Positions 45,181 through 53,249 of a DNA stretch of 64,000 bases are shown here, one piece after another. The stretch lies in the NCBI RefSeq assembly GCF_000272475.1, contig NZ_AKFJ01000085.1, positions 1 through 64,000 of the forward strand. Direction: 5' to 3'. The notes under the pieces were generated by a model, which saw only the letters and a program-made list of their open reading frames with translations, was not told the origin of the DNA and did not search any database. Position numbers and translations under genes: made by a program. Source of the DNA: Novosphingobium sp. Rr 2-17. GTDB taxonomy: Bacteria > Pseudomonadota > Alphaproteobacteria > Sphingomonadales > Sphingomonadaceae. Position 1 is the first letter of the stretch. Every line of letters starts with the position of its first letter.

Positions 45181-45603
45181 ATGGATGTGGAAGTGACAAG
45201 TGGTGTTCTTGCAGCTTTGCACAGTCATGCGATTCACAGTCACGCGATCGCGAGCGGGGCGGAGGAGTGTTGTGGCTTGCTGCTGGGGCACGTTCTGCCG
45301 GAAGGCGGCGAGCGGATCGAAACCGCCGTGCCGACCGCCAATGTTGCGCCAGATCGCCGACGCCATTTCGAGGTCGATCCCCGGGCGTTGCTGGCGGCGC
45401 ACAAGGCGGCGCGTGGCGGCGGGCCGCAAGTTCTGGGCTATTACCACTCGCATCCCGAAGGGCCTGCCGCGCCGTCCGTCACGGACCAGGAACATTCCAC
45501 CGGCGATTGCCGCATATGGGCGATCATCGCTCATGGCACGGTTGCTTTCTGGCGCGATACGGGGAATGGCTTTTCCGCCTTGGCCCCGAATGTCGTTGCG
45601 TGA
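45181..45603 (+). CDS. JAMM/MPN-domain metalloprotease-like protein (Mov34 family)
   Basis: A 140-residue protein with a complete JAMM zinc site: the catalytic glutamate in SGAEECCGLLLG (Glu28 or Glu29), then GYYHSHPEGPAAPSVTDQE with H-x-H and the downstream Ser and Asp. Bacterial JAMM proteins cleave ubiquitin-like or sulphur-carrier fusions or other C-terminal peptides. No carrier protein gene is next to it. The ATG at 45181 is preferred over a TTG two codons earlier. Confidence 0.87.
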   Translation: MDVEVTSGVLAALHSHAIHSHAIASGAEECCGLLLGHVLPEGGERIETAVPTANVAPDRRRHFEVDPRALLAAHKAARGGGPQVLGYYHSHPEGPAAPSVTDQEHSTGDCRIWAIIAHGTVAFWRDTGNGFSALAPNVVA

Positions 45604-45655
45604 ACGCGTATCGTAGCGTTGGGGCAGGCCCAAAAGACGAGAGCAGACCAGATCC

Positions 45656-46309
45656 ATGACCACGAGTTCGCTGGAACTTGCCAGCCTCCTTTGTTCACGC
45701 TTGTGCCACGACATGTTGAGCCCGGTAGGGGCGCTGTCCAACGGCCTGGAACTTCTGGCGGACGAGAAAGACCCCGAAATGCGCCAGCGCTGCTTCGAGC
45801 TGCTGGACCAGAGCGCGCGGATTTCCGCAGATAAACTCAAGTTCTTTCGCCTGGCGTTCGGCGCGGCGGGGGGATTCGGCGAGCTGCTGGCGGTGAACGA
45901 AGCGCGGGTGCTGGTCGATGCGTTGGTGGCGAACAATGCCCGCATCACGCTCAACTGGGCTCTGGCGAGCGATTCGCTGCCCAAGCATGCGATCAAGACG
46001 CTGCTGAACCTGGCGCTGATCGGCATCGAAGCGCTGCCGCGCGGTGGCACCCTCGACATTGCCGCCGAGCGCCGGGGCGAAGGCGCAGGCATGGTCAGCG
46101 AGATCGTGGTGCGCGCCGCAGGTCTGCGCATCGCCTTCGATCGCGACATCGGCTGCGCGTTGGACGGCAGCTTGCCCGAGGGCGAGCTTTCCAGTCGGAC
46201 GGCGCCTGCCGCCATGGTCAACCAATTGGCGCAGGCGCAGGGTGGCAACCTGCAATATGCGCTCGCCGAAGGTGCGCTGGTTCTGGGCGCGGTCCTTCCA
46301 GGGGCCTGA
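45656..46309 (+). CDS. chpT: Histidine phosphotransferase ChpT
   Basis: A 217-residue histidine-kinase-like phosphotransferase. The phosphoacceptor is His18 in SRLCHDMLSPVGALSNGLELL, the start of a DHp helix hairpin (about residues 8-75). A degenerate ATPase-like domain follows and lacks N/G boxes. ChpT passes phosphate from CckA to CtrA and CpdR in the alphaproteobacterial cell-cycle network. The next gene, an amidase, is 30 bases downstream in the same direction. Confidence 0.9.
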   Translation: MTTSSLELASLLCSRLCHDMLSPVGALSNGLELLADEKDPEMRQRCFELLDQSARISADKLKFFRLAFGAAGGFGELLAVNEARVLVDALVANNARITLNWALASDSLPKHAIKTLLNLALIGIEALPRGGTLDIAAERRGEGAGMVSEIVVRAAGLRIAFDRDIGCALDGSLPEGELSSRTAPAAMVNQLAQAQGGNLQYALAEGALVLGAVLPGA

Positions 46310-46339
46310 TCAAGCGGCGGGCCAAAGAGGAGCAAGGGA

Positions 46340-47044
46340 ATGAACCGTTGGCTCGTCAATCGCATCGTCGAGAGCCCGAACTGGAACGAGCGCAAGCTGC
46401 CGGTTTCGATGGCCGTGCTGCACTATACAGGGATGCGTTCTGCGCAAGAAGCGCTCGATCGGATGTGCGACCCGGAGGCGGAAGTGTCCGCCCACTATAT
46501 GATCGACGAGGATGGCCAGGTTACCCTGCTGGTGCCCGAAGACAAGCGCGCCTGGCACGCGGGGCAAGCCTACTGGCGCGGGGTGACGGACGTGAACTCG
46601 GCCAGCATCGGTATCGAACTGGTCAATCCGGGGCACGAGTGGGGCTATCGCCCGTTCCCCGAGCCGCAGATGGACGCGCTGCTGCCGCTGTTGGCGGACA
46701 TCATGGACCGGCACGACATCCCGCGGGCCAATGTGGTGGGCCATTCGGACATCGCCCCGGCCCGCAAGCAGGACCCGGGCGAGTACTTCGACTGGGGGCG
46801 GCTGGGGGAACTGGGGCTCGCCCTTGAAATTCCGACTGCCAAGATGAACTTGTTCTACGACAACCCCGGCGCCTTCTACCTCGCGATGGAGCGTTTCGGC
46901 TATGATATCACCGAAGGCCGCGCTGCGGTGACGGCCTTTCAGCGGCGCTGGCGACCCGAAGTGATTGACGGCGTGATCGATGGGCAGCTTGGTGGAATCC
47001 TGTTCGAACTGTTGTTGGAGCGCGACATCGGGCGTGCTAGGTGA
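46340..47044 (+). CDS. N-acetylmuramoyl-L-alanine amidase, AmpD-like with C-terminal peptidoglycan-binding domain
   Basis: A 234-residue Amidase_2 protein. The zinc ligands are a histidine in VLHYTGMRSAQEA and His plus Asp in VVGHSDIAPARKQDPG, with the catalytic glutamate in SIGIELVNPGHEWG. The last 60 residues (DITEGRAAVTAFQRRWRPEV) form a PG_binding_1 module. No signal peptide is seen, so it probably acts on cytoplasmic anhydro-muropeptides like AmpD, or is exported by another route. The start is supported by GAGG AGCAAGGGA. It lies between chpT and rnpB. Confidence 0.9.
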   Translation: MNRWLVNRIVESPNWNERKLPVSMAVLHYTGMRSAQEALDRMCDPEAEVSAHYMIDEDGQVTLLVPEDKRAWHAGQAYWRGVTDVNSASIGIELVNPGHEWGYRPFPEPQMDALLPLLADIMDRHDIPRANVVGHSDIAPARKQDPGEYFDWGRLGELGLALEIPTAKMNLFYDNPGAFYLAMERFGYDITEGRAAVTAFQRRWRPEVIDGVIDGQLGGILFELLLERDIGRAR

Positions 47045-47051
47045 CCGCCTT

Positions 47052-47529
47052 CGCGCCGGGGAGCCGGGCAGCCGCGGGGTTCTAATCCGAGCAATCGGAA
47101 GCGAACCGCGAGGAAAGTCCGGGCTCCACGAAACAAGGGTGGCGGGTAACGCCCGCCGGGCGAGCCGGGTTTTCAGACCTGGCGAAGCCTAGGGAAAGTG
47201 CCACAGAGAGCAGACCGCCAACCGCTCACCCCAAGCTTGTCGAAGGGTGGCGGAGGTAAGGGTGAAAGGGTGCGGCAAGAGCGCACCGCGCTGCCGGTAA
47301 CGGTAAGCGGCATGGCAAACCCCACCCGGAGCAAGACCGAATAGGGGCTGCGCGCCGTCTTGAACGGCGGGTTCGTTTCGGACCCAGGCAGCCCGGGTTG
47401 GTCGCTTGAGCGATGCAGCAATGTATCGCCTAGAGGAATGGCTGCCGCCGCGGCGTAAGGTCCCTCAGGCTTCGGCCATATGGGAGACCACGCCAGGTAC
47501 AGAACCCGGCTTACAGGCTCCCCGGCGCG
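47052..47529 (+). ncRNA. rnpB: RNase P RNA (type A)
   Basis: A 478-nt RNA. The ends form a long P1 helix (CGCGCCGGGGAGCC at 47052-47065 with GGCTCCCCGGCGCG at 47516-47529). The universally conserved core GAGGAAAGTCCGGGCTCC is near 47110 and its partner ACAGAACCCGGCTTACAGGCT ends the gene; together they make P4 and the J-regions. The variable P12 arm carries a repeat-like palindrome (47222-47253). RNase P RNA removes 5' leaders from tRNA precursors. Confidence 0.96.
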
Positions 47530-47593
47530 AAAACGGGGCTGGCCGCGAAACGGGACCCGCGCGGAACGGGACCGGTGTGCCTTGCCAAAAACC

Positions 47594-48382
47594 TCAGGCC
47601 GTGGCGAAGGTGATCGGCTCGGTTGTTGTTTCGCGCGCCTGGATGAACCAGCGTTGCGTGCCTTGCAGCCCGATCGCGGTCAGGGTGCCATGACGGACGG
47701 CGCCCGTATCGATCCCGATGCGGTTGGTGCAGACATCGGGTTCCTCGGTAATGGTATGGCCATGGACCACGAACCCACCAAAGTCGCCGCGATAGCTAAG
47801 GAAGGGCTCGCGAATCCAGCGGCAGTCGCTTCCCATTTGATGATCCAGCGGCGTATTGGGTCGTACACCGGCGTGAACGAACACATAGTCGCCGATGCGG
47901 ACCATCTTTTGGAAGCCGGTCAGGAAATCGACGTCCGCCTGCGGGATGGCAGCGTTCATTCGGATTTGCAGTTCGGCCATGTCGTCGCTCAGGTCGGGAT
48001 CGACACCGTAAGATTGGATCGTTTCGCGCCCGCCAAACTTCAGGAAGCTGCGCATCGTATCGACATGTTCGCGGGCCGCTAAGAGCATTTCCTCATGGTT
48101 GCCCTGAATGATATCAACGGGCCGCTGCTCGGCCCATTCGCGGGCGCGGGCGACCACTCCGGCGCTGTCGGGGCCACGATCGATCAAGTCGCCCAGCAGC
48201 ACGATCGTGGTGCGCGCGGGACTGCGATCCGAATCATCGGCCTCGATCGCGTCGATAAGATTTTCGAACAAGTCGAGCCGGCCATGGATATCACCCACAG
48301 CATAGACACGCTCACCGAAGGGGATAGCGGGGGGGCGGATGACGGGCGGCGGCCCAAACAACTGGCGTAGCTTTGAAAACAT
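47594..48382 (-). CDS. Metallophosphoesterase, PPP-type serine/threonine phosphatase family
   Basis: A 262-residue phosphoesterase from the ATG at 48382 (MFSKLRQLFG). The bimetal site is complete: GDIHGRLDLF, GDLIDRGPDSAG, GNHEEM, the histidine in VFVHAGVRP and VHGHTIT. This is the bacterial PPP family (PrpE/lambda phosphatase-like). Substrates may be phosphoproteins or diadenosine tetraphosphate. An upstream frame extends 27 codons but lacks a ribosome-binding site. Confidence 0.9.
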   Translation of the reverse strand: MFSKLRQLFGPPPVIRPPAIPFGERVYAVGDIHGRLDLFENLIDAIEADDSDRSPARTTIVLLGDLIDRGPDSAGVVARAREWAEQRPVDIIQGNHEEMLLAAREHVDTMRSFLKFGGRETIQSYGVDPDLSDDMAELQIRMNAAIPQADVDFLTGFQKMVRIGDYVFVHAGVRPNTPLDHQMGSDCRWIREPFLSYRGDFGGFVVHGHTITEEPDVCTNRIGIDTGAVRHGTLTAIGLQGTQRWFIQARETTTEPITFATA

Positions 48383-48625
48383 ATTGTTGCGTTGCGATAT
48401 AAGGCCACGCGGCACCCCATACAACCCCAAGGCCTTCAGTGTGCTGAGTGGCAAAAAACCCACACTTAGTTGCTAGAACATTGCTAAATTGAAATTTAAC
48501 TTGTGCGAGGCGGTGGTGCGGTGCAGCAATATTGTGCTGCCGAGAGCGGAGCCCGAACACGAGGTTCACCAAGGTCGTTGCAGGTGGGACGAGGCATTAA
48601 AAAAAACGTTAGTGAGGGAATAATT

Positions 48626-49390
48626 ATGCTTACGTCCGTCCGCGGCGCTATCGCCGCTACTCTTCTTGCGGGCACCGCGTTCGCTGCGACCCCGGCGTTC
48701 GCGGATGACGCCGCACCCACCCCCGAGATCAAGATCAGCGGCAGTGCCGCCCTGACCAGCGACTATCGCTTCCGCGGCGTTTCGCAGTCCGGTGGCGACC
48801 CGGCAATCCAGGGCGGTATCACCGTTTCGCACGCCAGCGGCTTCTACGTCGGCACCTGGGGCTCGTCGATCGACCTGGGTTCGACCTATGGCAGCACCGA
48901 ACTCGACTTGTTCGGCGGTTGGACCGGCGAAGTATCGCCCGGCCTGACGCTCGACGCGGGCTTGCTGTACTACGCCTATCCGAACGGCCATGTCGGTCAT
49001 GCCGAATTCTTCGAGCCTTACGCCTCGATCTCGGGCCAGGCTGGTCCTGCCAAGCTGAAGATCGGCGCCAACTACGCCTGGGACCAGAAGGCATTGCCTG
49101 ACGTCGTCACCGGCGCCAAGCATGACAACCTGTATGTCTACGGCAACGTCGACGTCGCCATCCCCAAGACCCCGCTGACCGTCTCGGGCCACGTCGGCTA
49201 CACCGACGGTGCGCTTGCTCCTTGCTACTACTGCAACGGCGACAAGACCGGTTGGGACTGGTCGATCGGCGCTTCGGGCACGATCTACGGCCCGCTTTCG
49301 CTCAGCGTCTCGTACATCGGCGTCAGCGGCAAGACCGTTGACAGCTACACCGACGATACCGTCGTCGCGACGCTGACCGCTTCGTTCTGA
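48626..49390 (+). CDS. TorF family putative porin (TIGR02001)
   Basis: A 254-residue outer-membrane beta-barrel protein. Its signal peptide spans residues 1-26 (TPAFAD). The family signature SAALTSDYRFRGVSQSGGDPAIQGG follows, then alternating strands and a terminal phenylalanine (VATLTASF). TIGR02001/TorF proteins occur in proteobacteria without a fixed ligand. The start at 48626 is preceded by GAGGGA. A two-cysteine loop (CYYCNG) is notable. A terminator follows. Confidence 0.88.
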   Translation: MLTSVRGAIAATLLAGTAFAATPAFADDAAPTPEIKISGSAALTSDYRFRGVSQSGGDPAIQGGITVSHASGFYVGTWGSSIDLGSTYGSTELDLFGGWTGEVSPGLTLDAGLLYYAYPNGHVGHAEFFEPYASISGQAGPAKLKIGANYAWDQKALPDVVTGAKHDNLYVYGNVDVAIPKTPLTVSGHVGYTDGALAPCYYCNGDKTGWDWSIGASGTIYGPLSLSVSYIGVSGKTVDSYTDDTVVATLTASF

Positions 49391-49441
49391 CCGAGCGGCC
49401 CGGGCATCCGGGCCACGCGGACTACGCTATACGTGGGAGGG

Positions 49442-49469
49442 CCCGTCCGGAGTGATCCGGGCGGGTTTT
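49442..49469 (+). terminator. Intrinsic terminator after the TorF-type porin gene
   Basis: CCCGTCCGG (49442-49450) and CCGGGCGGG (49457-49465) pair with one G-U across AGTGAT, followed by TTTT. A second hairpin, GGCCCGGGCATCCGGGCC, precedes it near 49397-49414. Confidence 0.85.
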
Positions 49470-49562
49470 CCGTTGGGGTTCGAAGGAAAAGGCTCTGGGA
49501 ATTCGGTCCCGCCGTGCTCACATGGAACTCGCTGTCTAGCCGATGAATTGAGGAGTGCCTTC

Positions 49563-49994
49563 GTGACCCGTTATTTGCATACCATGATCCGCGTGACCGA
49601 TCCCGATGCCACGGTCCGTTTCTTCGAACTCCTTGGCCTCAAGGAAACGCGTCGCTTTTCCAGCGAGGGCGGGCGGTTCACTCTTATCTACCTCGCCGCA
49701 CCGGGACAGGAAGAGGCCGAGGTCGAACTGACCTACAACTGGCCGGCCGAGGACGGTTCGTTCGAGCAATACGATGGGGGCCGCAATTTCGGCCACCTCG
49801 CGTTCCAGGTCGATGACATCTATGCAGCGTGCCAGCGCTTGCAGGATGCCGGGGTAATCATCAATCGTCCCCCCCGCGATGGACACATGGCGTTCGTGCG
49901 GACGCCTGATGGGATCTCGATCGAACTGTTGCAGGATGGCCGCCTGGAGCCAGCCGAGCCTTGGGCCAGCATGCCTAACGTCGGGTCCTGGTAG
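49563..49994 (+). CDS. VOC family protein, glyoxalase I type
   Basis: A 143-residue vicinal-oxygen-chelate protein. It starts RYLHTMIRVTDPDATVRFFE with the first metal histidine, contains EVELTYNWPAEDGSFEQYDG, a second histidine in NFGHLAFQVDDI, and a glutamate in GISIELLQDG. This is the lactoylglutathione lyase (GloA) pattern, converting methylglyoxal-glutathione hemithioacetal to S-lactoylglutathione. The GTG at 49563 has GAGGAG upstream. It is slightly longer than E. coli GloA. Confidence 0.87.
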   Translation: MTRYLHTMIRVTDPDATVRFFELLGLKETRRFSSEGGRFTLIYLAAPGQEEAEVELTYNWPAEDGSFEQYDGGRNFGHLAFQVDDIYAACQRLQDAGVIINRPPRDGHMAFVRTPDGISIELLQDGRLEPAEPWASMPNVGSW

Positions 49995-50362
49995 GACGCA
50001 GCCCTACCGGCGACAGGGCGGCGGAAAGCCGCAGGGGGCCCAGCCGCACCAATTTCGATGACCGGAGTAAATTCGGGACCTCGCGCTTCGATGCGAATGA
50101 ACAACCCGATCGTGAAGCTGACGCGGCACGGAGCGCGAGATTATAATATCGCGAGTTGGTATAATTGGCGAGCAGGATAGGAAAACACAACAAAACAATG
50201 GCAAAGTCCTATGCTGAATCTTCGTTGATGGTTAACAATATGAAATCATAGCTGAAGAATTTGCGAATGATCGGGAGATGTTCATAACTACTCGCGGGCG
50301 GATATTTCGATGGTGTCGATCTCCGACAGTTATCGATTCGTTCTGAGGCGGGGGCCAAAGAA
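49995..50362. other. 368-bp AT-rich upstream region of the NfrB-like operon
   Basis: The gap contains a near-perfect 20-bp palindrome centred on ATTATAAT (50134-50153), with a TATAAT -10 at 50142-50147 and CTGACG 18 bases upstream, and a second TATAAT at 50160-50165. The next 200 bases up to the ATG at 50363 are AT-rich and hold no recognisable gene or RNA. Confidence 0.55.
50118..50153 (+). promoter_or_regulatory. Promoter with palindromic operator upstream of NfrB-like gene
   Basis: CTGACG (50118-50123), an 18-base spacer and TATAAT (50142-50147) form a sigma-70-like promoter. The -10 lies within the palindrome CGCGAG-ATTATAAT-ATCGCG (one mismatched pair), which would let a dimeric repressor occlude RNA polymerase. 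It leaves a leader of about 200 bases. Confidence 0.4.
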
Positions 50363-51787
50363 ATGATCGGGGGCGCAAACGAAGCCATCGGGAATGCCGT
50401 GGCGGGACTTCAATTGATCGAGCACGAATTGCTGCTGTTTGCGGCGTTCTGGTTTATCCTGGGCGCGCTCGATGATCTTGGCGTCGATGCGTGCTGGATT
50501 TGGCTAAAGCTTACGGGCCGTACGCAAGAACCGCGCGTAACGACCGAAGCGGCAGGCGCGGCGCTGCAAGGCCGCGCCGCCGTCCTCATCGCCGCCTGGA
50601 AAGAGAGCGGCGTTATCGGTCATACCGTCCGGCACGCCCTGGCGGCGTGGACGCAGCAGGATTATACGATCTACGTCGGCTGCTATTGCAACGACAAGGA
50701 AACGATCGCTGCGGTCATGGCGGAGGCGGGGTCTGACTTGCGCGTTCGCGTGGTGATCCATGATCGACCGGGGCCGACGACCAAGGCGGACTGTCTCAAC
50801 CGCATCCACGCCGCTTTGTGCGCGGACGAACAGCGTCACGGTTTTCGCTACCGCCTCGTGGTGCTCCACGATGCCGAAGATATGGTCCATCGCGCCGAAC
50901 TGGCCGTGCTCGACGCGGGACTGAACCACGCTGATTTCTTGCAATTGCCGGTGCGGCCCGAACCGCAGCCCCAATCGCCCTGGGTGGCGGGGCACTATTC
51001 GGACGAGTTCACCGAAGCCCACGCCAAGGTATTGGTCGTCCGCGACGCGCTGGGTGCGGCAATGCCGGCGGCAGGGGTGGGTTGCGGCTTTTCGCGAGAG
51101 ACGATCGCCCGGATCGCGAAGTTGCGCTTGGCCCAAGGTGGAGCAGGGCCGTTCGCCAGCGAATGCCTGACAGAGGATTACGAGCTGGGCGTGCTTGTAT
51201 GGCGCCAGGGCGGCAAATCGCGTTTTCTGCGTGTCCGCGACGATGAAGGCCAACTGGTAGCTACCCGTGCCTACTTCCCAGCGCGGCTGGACGATGCGGT
51301 GCGGCAGAAGACGCGCTGGATTCATGGCATCGCCTTCCAAGGCTGGGATCGCCTGGGCTGGGGGCGCGGCCTGGCTGACTTGTGGATGGCCCTGCGCGAC
51401 CGGCGCGGTCCGCTCACCGCGATCGTGCTGACCAGCGGTTATGCGCTGATCGTGGTCGAAGGGCTGCTGGCGCTGGCGAACATACTGGGTTTTGTCGGAC
51501 AAAGGCCGATGGCACCAGAGCTGCGGGCGATGCTGGTCTTCTGCTTTGCCAGTTTCCTGTGGCGCTGTATCAACCGCTTTGCTTTCACCACGCACGAGTA
51601 CGGGCTGGCCGAAGGCTTCTGTTCGATCCTGCGCATCCCGGTGGCCAACCTGATCGCGATCACCGCGGGGCGGCGGGCCTTGGTGGGCTATATCCGCACT
51701 CTGTCCGGCGCGGCGGTGCGCTGGGATAAAACCGAGCATACCGAGCATCCTGCGACGCTGGCGCGCGGCGGAGCGCTCAGCCTGTGA
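50363..51787 (+). CDS. NfrB-like family 2 glycosyltransferase
   Basis: A 474-residue membrane glycosyltransferase. One helix at residues 21-41 precedes a GT2 domain with RAAVLIAAWKESGVIGHTV. The motifs LHDAEDMVHRAELAVLDAG near residue 169, ECLTEDYELG near 271 and RQKTRWIHGIAFQGWD near 314 follow. Three or four C-terminal helices end the protein. H-D-A-E-D plus TEDYELG plus QKTRW is the NfrB signature (N4 phage adsorption protein B), a polymerase of a secreted polysaccharide in E. coli. The stop overlaps the next GTG by four bases, where a NfrA-C-like protein is encoded. Confidence 0.87.
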   Translation: MIGGANEAIGNAVAGLQLIEHELLLFAAFWFILGALDDLGVDACWIWLKLTGRTQEPRVTTEAAGAALQGRAAVLIAAWKESGVIGHTVRHALAAWTQQDYTIYVGCYCNDKETIAAVMAEAGSDLRVRVVIHDRPGPTTKADCLNRIHAALCADEQRHGFRYRLVVLHDAEDMVHRAELAVLDAGLNHADFLQLPVRPEPQPQSPWVAGHYSDEFTEAHAKVLVVRDALGAAMPAAGVGCGFSRETIARIAKLRLAQGGAGPFASECLTEDYELGVLVWRQGGKSRFLRVRDDEGQLVATRAYFPARLDDAVRQKTRWIHGIAFQGWDRLGWGRGLADLWMALRDRRGPLTAIVLTSGYALIVVEGLLALANILGFVGQRPMAPELRAMLVFCFASFLWRCINRFAFTTHEYGLAEGFCSILRIPVANLIAITAGRRALVGYIRTLSGAAVRWDKTEHTEHPATLARGGALSL

Positions 51788-53202
51788 GCCTGATTCGGCT
51801 GGGGCGTGGGCAGCCGCTCATCGCTCTCGTTGCCGTGCTAGGCGGGTGGATCGGCGGGCGCGCGGCTTCGTGGTCGCCACCTGCTTTGTTGCCCGAGGCT
51901 GTGGCTTTGCAGACACCGGCGCCGCCGGCCGAACCGAGGCAACCGCTAGGTTACCGCGCCGATCCGGGCCGTGGCCTGCAATCGCAACCGGCTGAGGGCC
52001 AATCACCTGCGGACGACGGGGCGGCGGGATATGGCCCTGCCGGATATGGCGCTCCTGCTTATGGCCCAGGGGGTTATGGCGCACCAGGCTATGGACCAGC
52101 CGGTTACGCTCCGATCGCTTATGCGCCTCCAGGCTATGTGCCGGGCTATGCCATTCCGCCGGGTTATGCGCTGCTGCCTGTATCTGCGCTCGCACGACTG
52201 GTGGAGCGACCGCAGCGGATCGCTTTGGTAGCCGCCGCTTCCGCACCGCCACAAAGTGCTTCCGCACCGCCACGAAGCACAGCCATGGCCGGACAAAGCA
52301 TGCCTTCGCTAGCCCAGCCGATGCCGACCGTTGCCAGGAGCAAATCGAGCACCGGGGGTGGCTGGGATTTGCTATCGCAGTTGTTCCGGCTTCCCAGCGG
52401 ATCGCGTGATGCGTTCGCCGCGAACGGGGACGCGCTTGGCATGTTTGCGCCGGAAAATCCGCGTGGTTCCGCTACGCCGCAAGCTGCGCCGGGCGTCGTT
52501 CCAGCATCGTCGCCCGCTGCTCCTGCAGTATCTGCCGGCCCGCGACGCTGGTCCGCCGATGCCTGGGCGCTGCTGCGGCACGACACTACCGATTCGCGAC
52601 TTTCCCCTGGCGCCATGCCCGCGAGTTATGGCGCCAGCCAGGCCGGTGCGGTGTTGCGCTATCGCTTGTCGATAAGGGACCCGCACCAGCCGGCTTTCTA
52701 TCTGCGCACCACATCTTCGATGGGGCAATCCCGGCAGAGCAGCGCGGCTGCGGGTCTGTCAGCCAGGCCTTTCGGTGGTGTGCCGGTAGTGGCCGCCGTC
52801 GAGGCACGGTTGACCGAGCAGTCGGGGGTAAGGTCGGTCCAACCGGTGGCGATGGCGGTCACCGAACTGCCCCCGTTCAAGCTGCCGGGGCAGTTGCGCG
52901 GCGAAGCCTATCTTCAAGGCGGTTACGTTGCCGGCAAATACGCAACGCCGTTCGCTGATGGGCAGTTGCGGGTCGATCGCAGGGTGTGGAGCAAGGGCCG
53001 GGTCGATACGCGGCTAGGCGTGGGCGTGTGGGGTGGGGGGCAGAAAGGCGCGGCCCGGCTCGATGTGGGGCCCACTGCGTCGCTGGCGATGCCGCTGGGA
53101 CGGGGGGTATATGGTCGCGCTGCGGTCGATTGGCGGCTGCGCATGGCCGGCGATGCCGAGCCTGGCTCCGGCCCGGCGCTGACGCTGTCCGCAGGTTTCT
53201 GA
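51784..53202 (+). CDS. NfrA C-terminal-like outer-membrane protein with Gly/Tyr repeats
   Basis: A 472-residue exported protein (GTG start; hydrophobic segment at residues 10-28). Residues 80-130 hold GYGP/GYAP-type repeats, followed by Ser/Ala/Pro-rich linkers. The C-terminal 230 residues (SADAWALLRHDTTD, YGASQAGAVLRYRLS, LDVGPTASLAMPLG, VDWRLRMAGDAEPGSGPALTL) match the pattern I recall for the NfrA C-terminal domain, a beta-rich outer-membrane part. The long TPR region of E. coli NfrA is absent. Its overlap with the NfrB-like gene supports a joint role in polymer synthesis and export. Confidence 0.72.
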   Translation: MSLIRLGRGQPLIALVAVLGGWIGGRAASWSPPALLPEAVALQTPAPPAEPRQPLGYRADPGRGLQSQPAEGQSPADDGAAGYGPAGYGAPAYGPGGYGAPGYGPAGYAPIAYAPPGYVPGYAIPPGYALLPVSALARLVERPQRIALVAAASAPPQSASAPPRSTAMAGQSMPSLAQPMPTVARSKSSTGGGWDLLSQLFRLPSGSRDAFAANGDALGMFAPENPRGSATPQAAPGVVPASSPAAPAVSAGPRRWSADAWALLRHDTTDSRLSPGAMPASYGASQAGAVLRYRLSIRDPHQPAFYLRTTSSMGQSRQSSAAAGLSARPFGGVPVVAAVEARLTEQSGVRSVQPVAMAVTELPPFKLPGQLRGEAYLQGGYVAGKYATPFADGQLRVDRRVWSKGRVDTRLGVGVWGGGQKGAARLDVGPTASLAMPLGRGVYGRAAVDWRLRMAGDAEPGSGPALTLSAGF

Positions 53203-53249
53203 ATCACGGCTTTTCTCCGCCCGATGGCTAGGCTAGCCAGAGGGTCGAG

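Noticed and set aside
45163..46395. N-terminal extension of the RluD frame (725 residues)
   Set aside because: It is antisense to the JAMM gene and chpT; the S4 domain starts at 45162.
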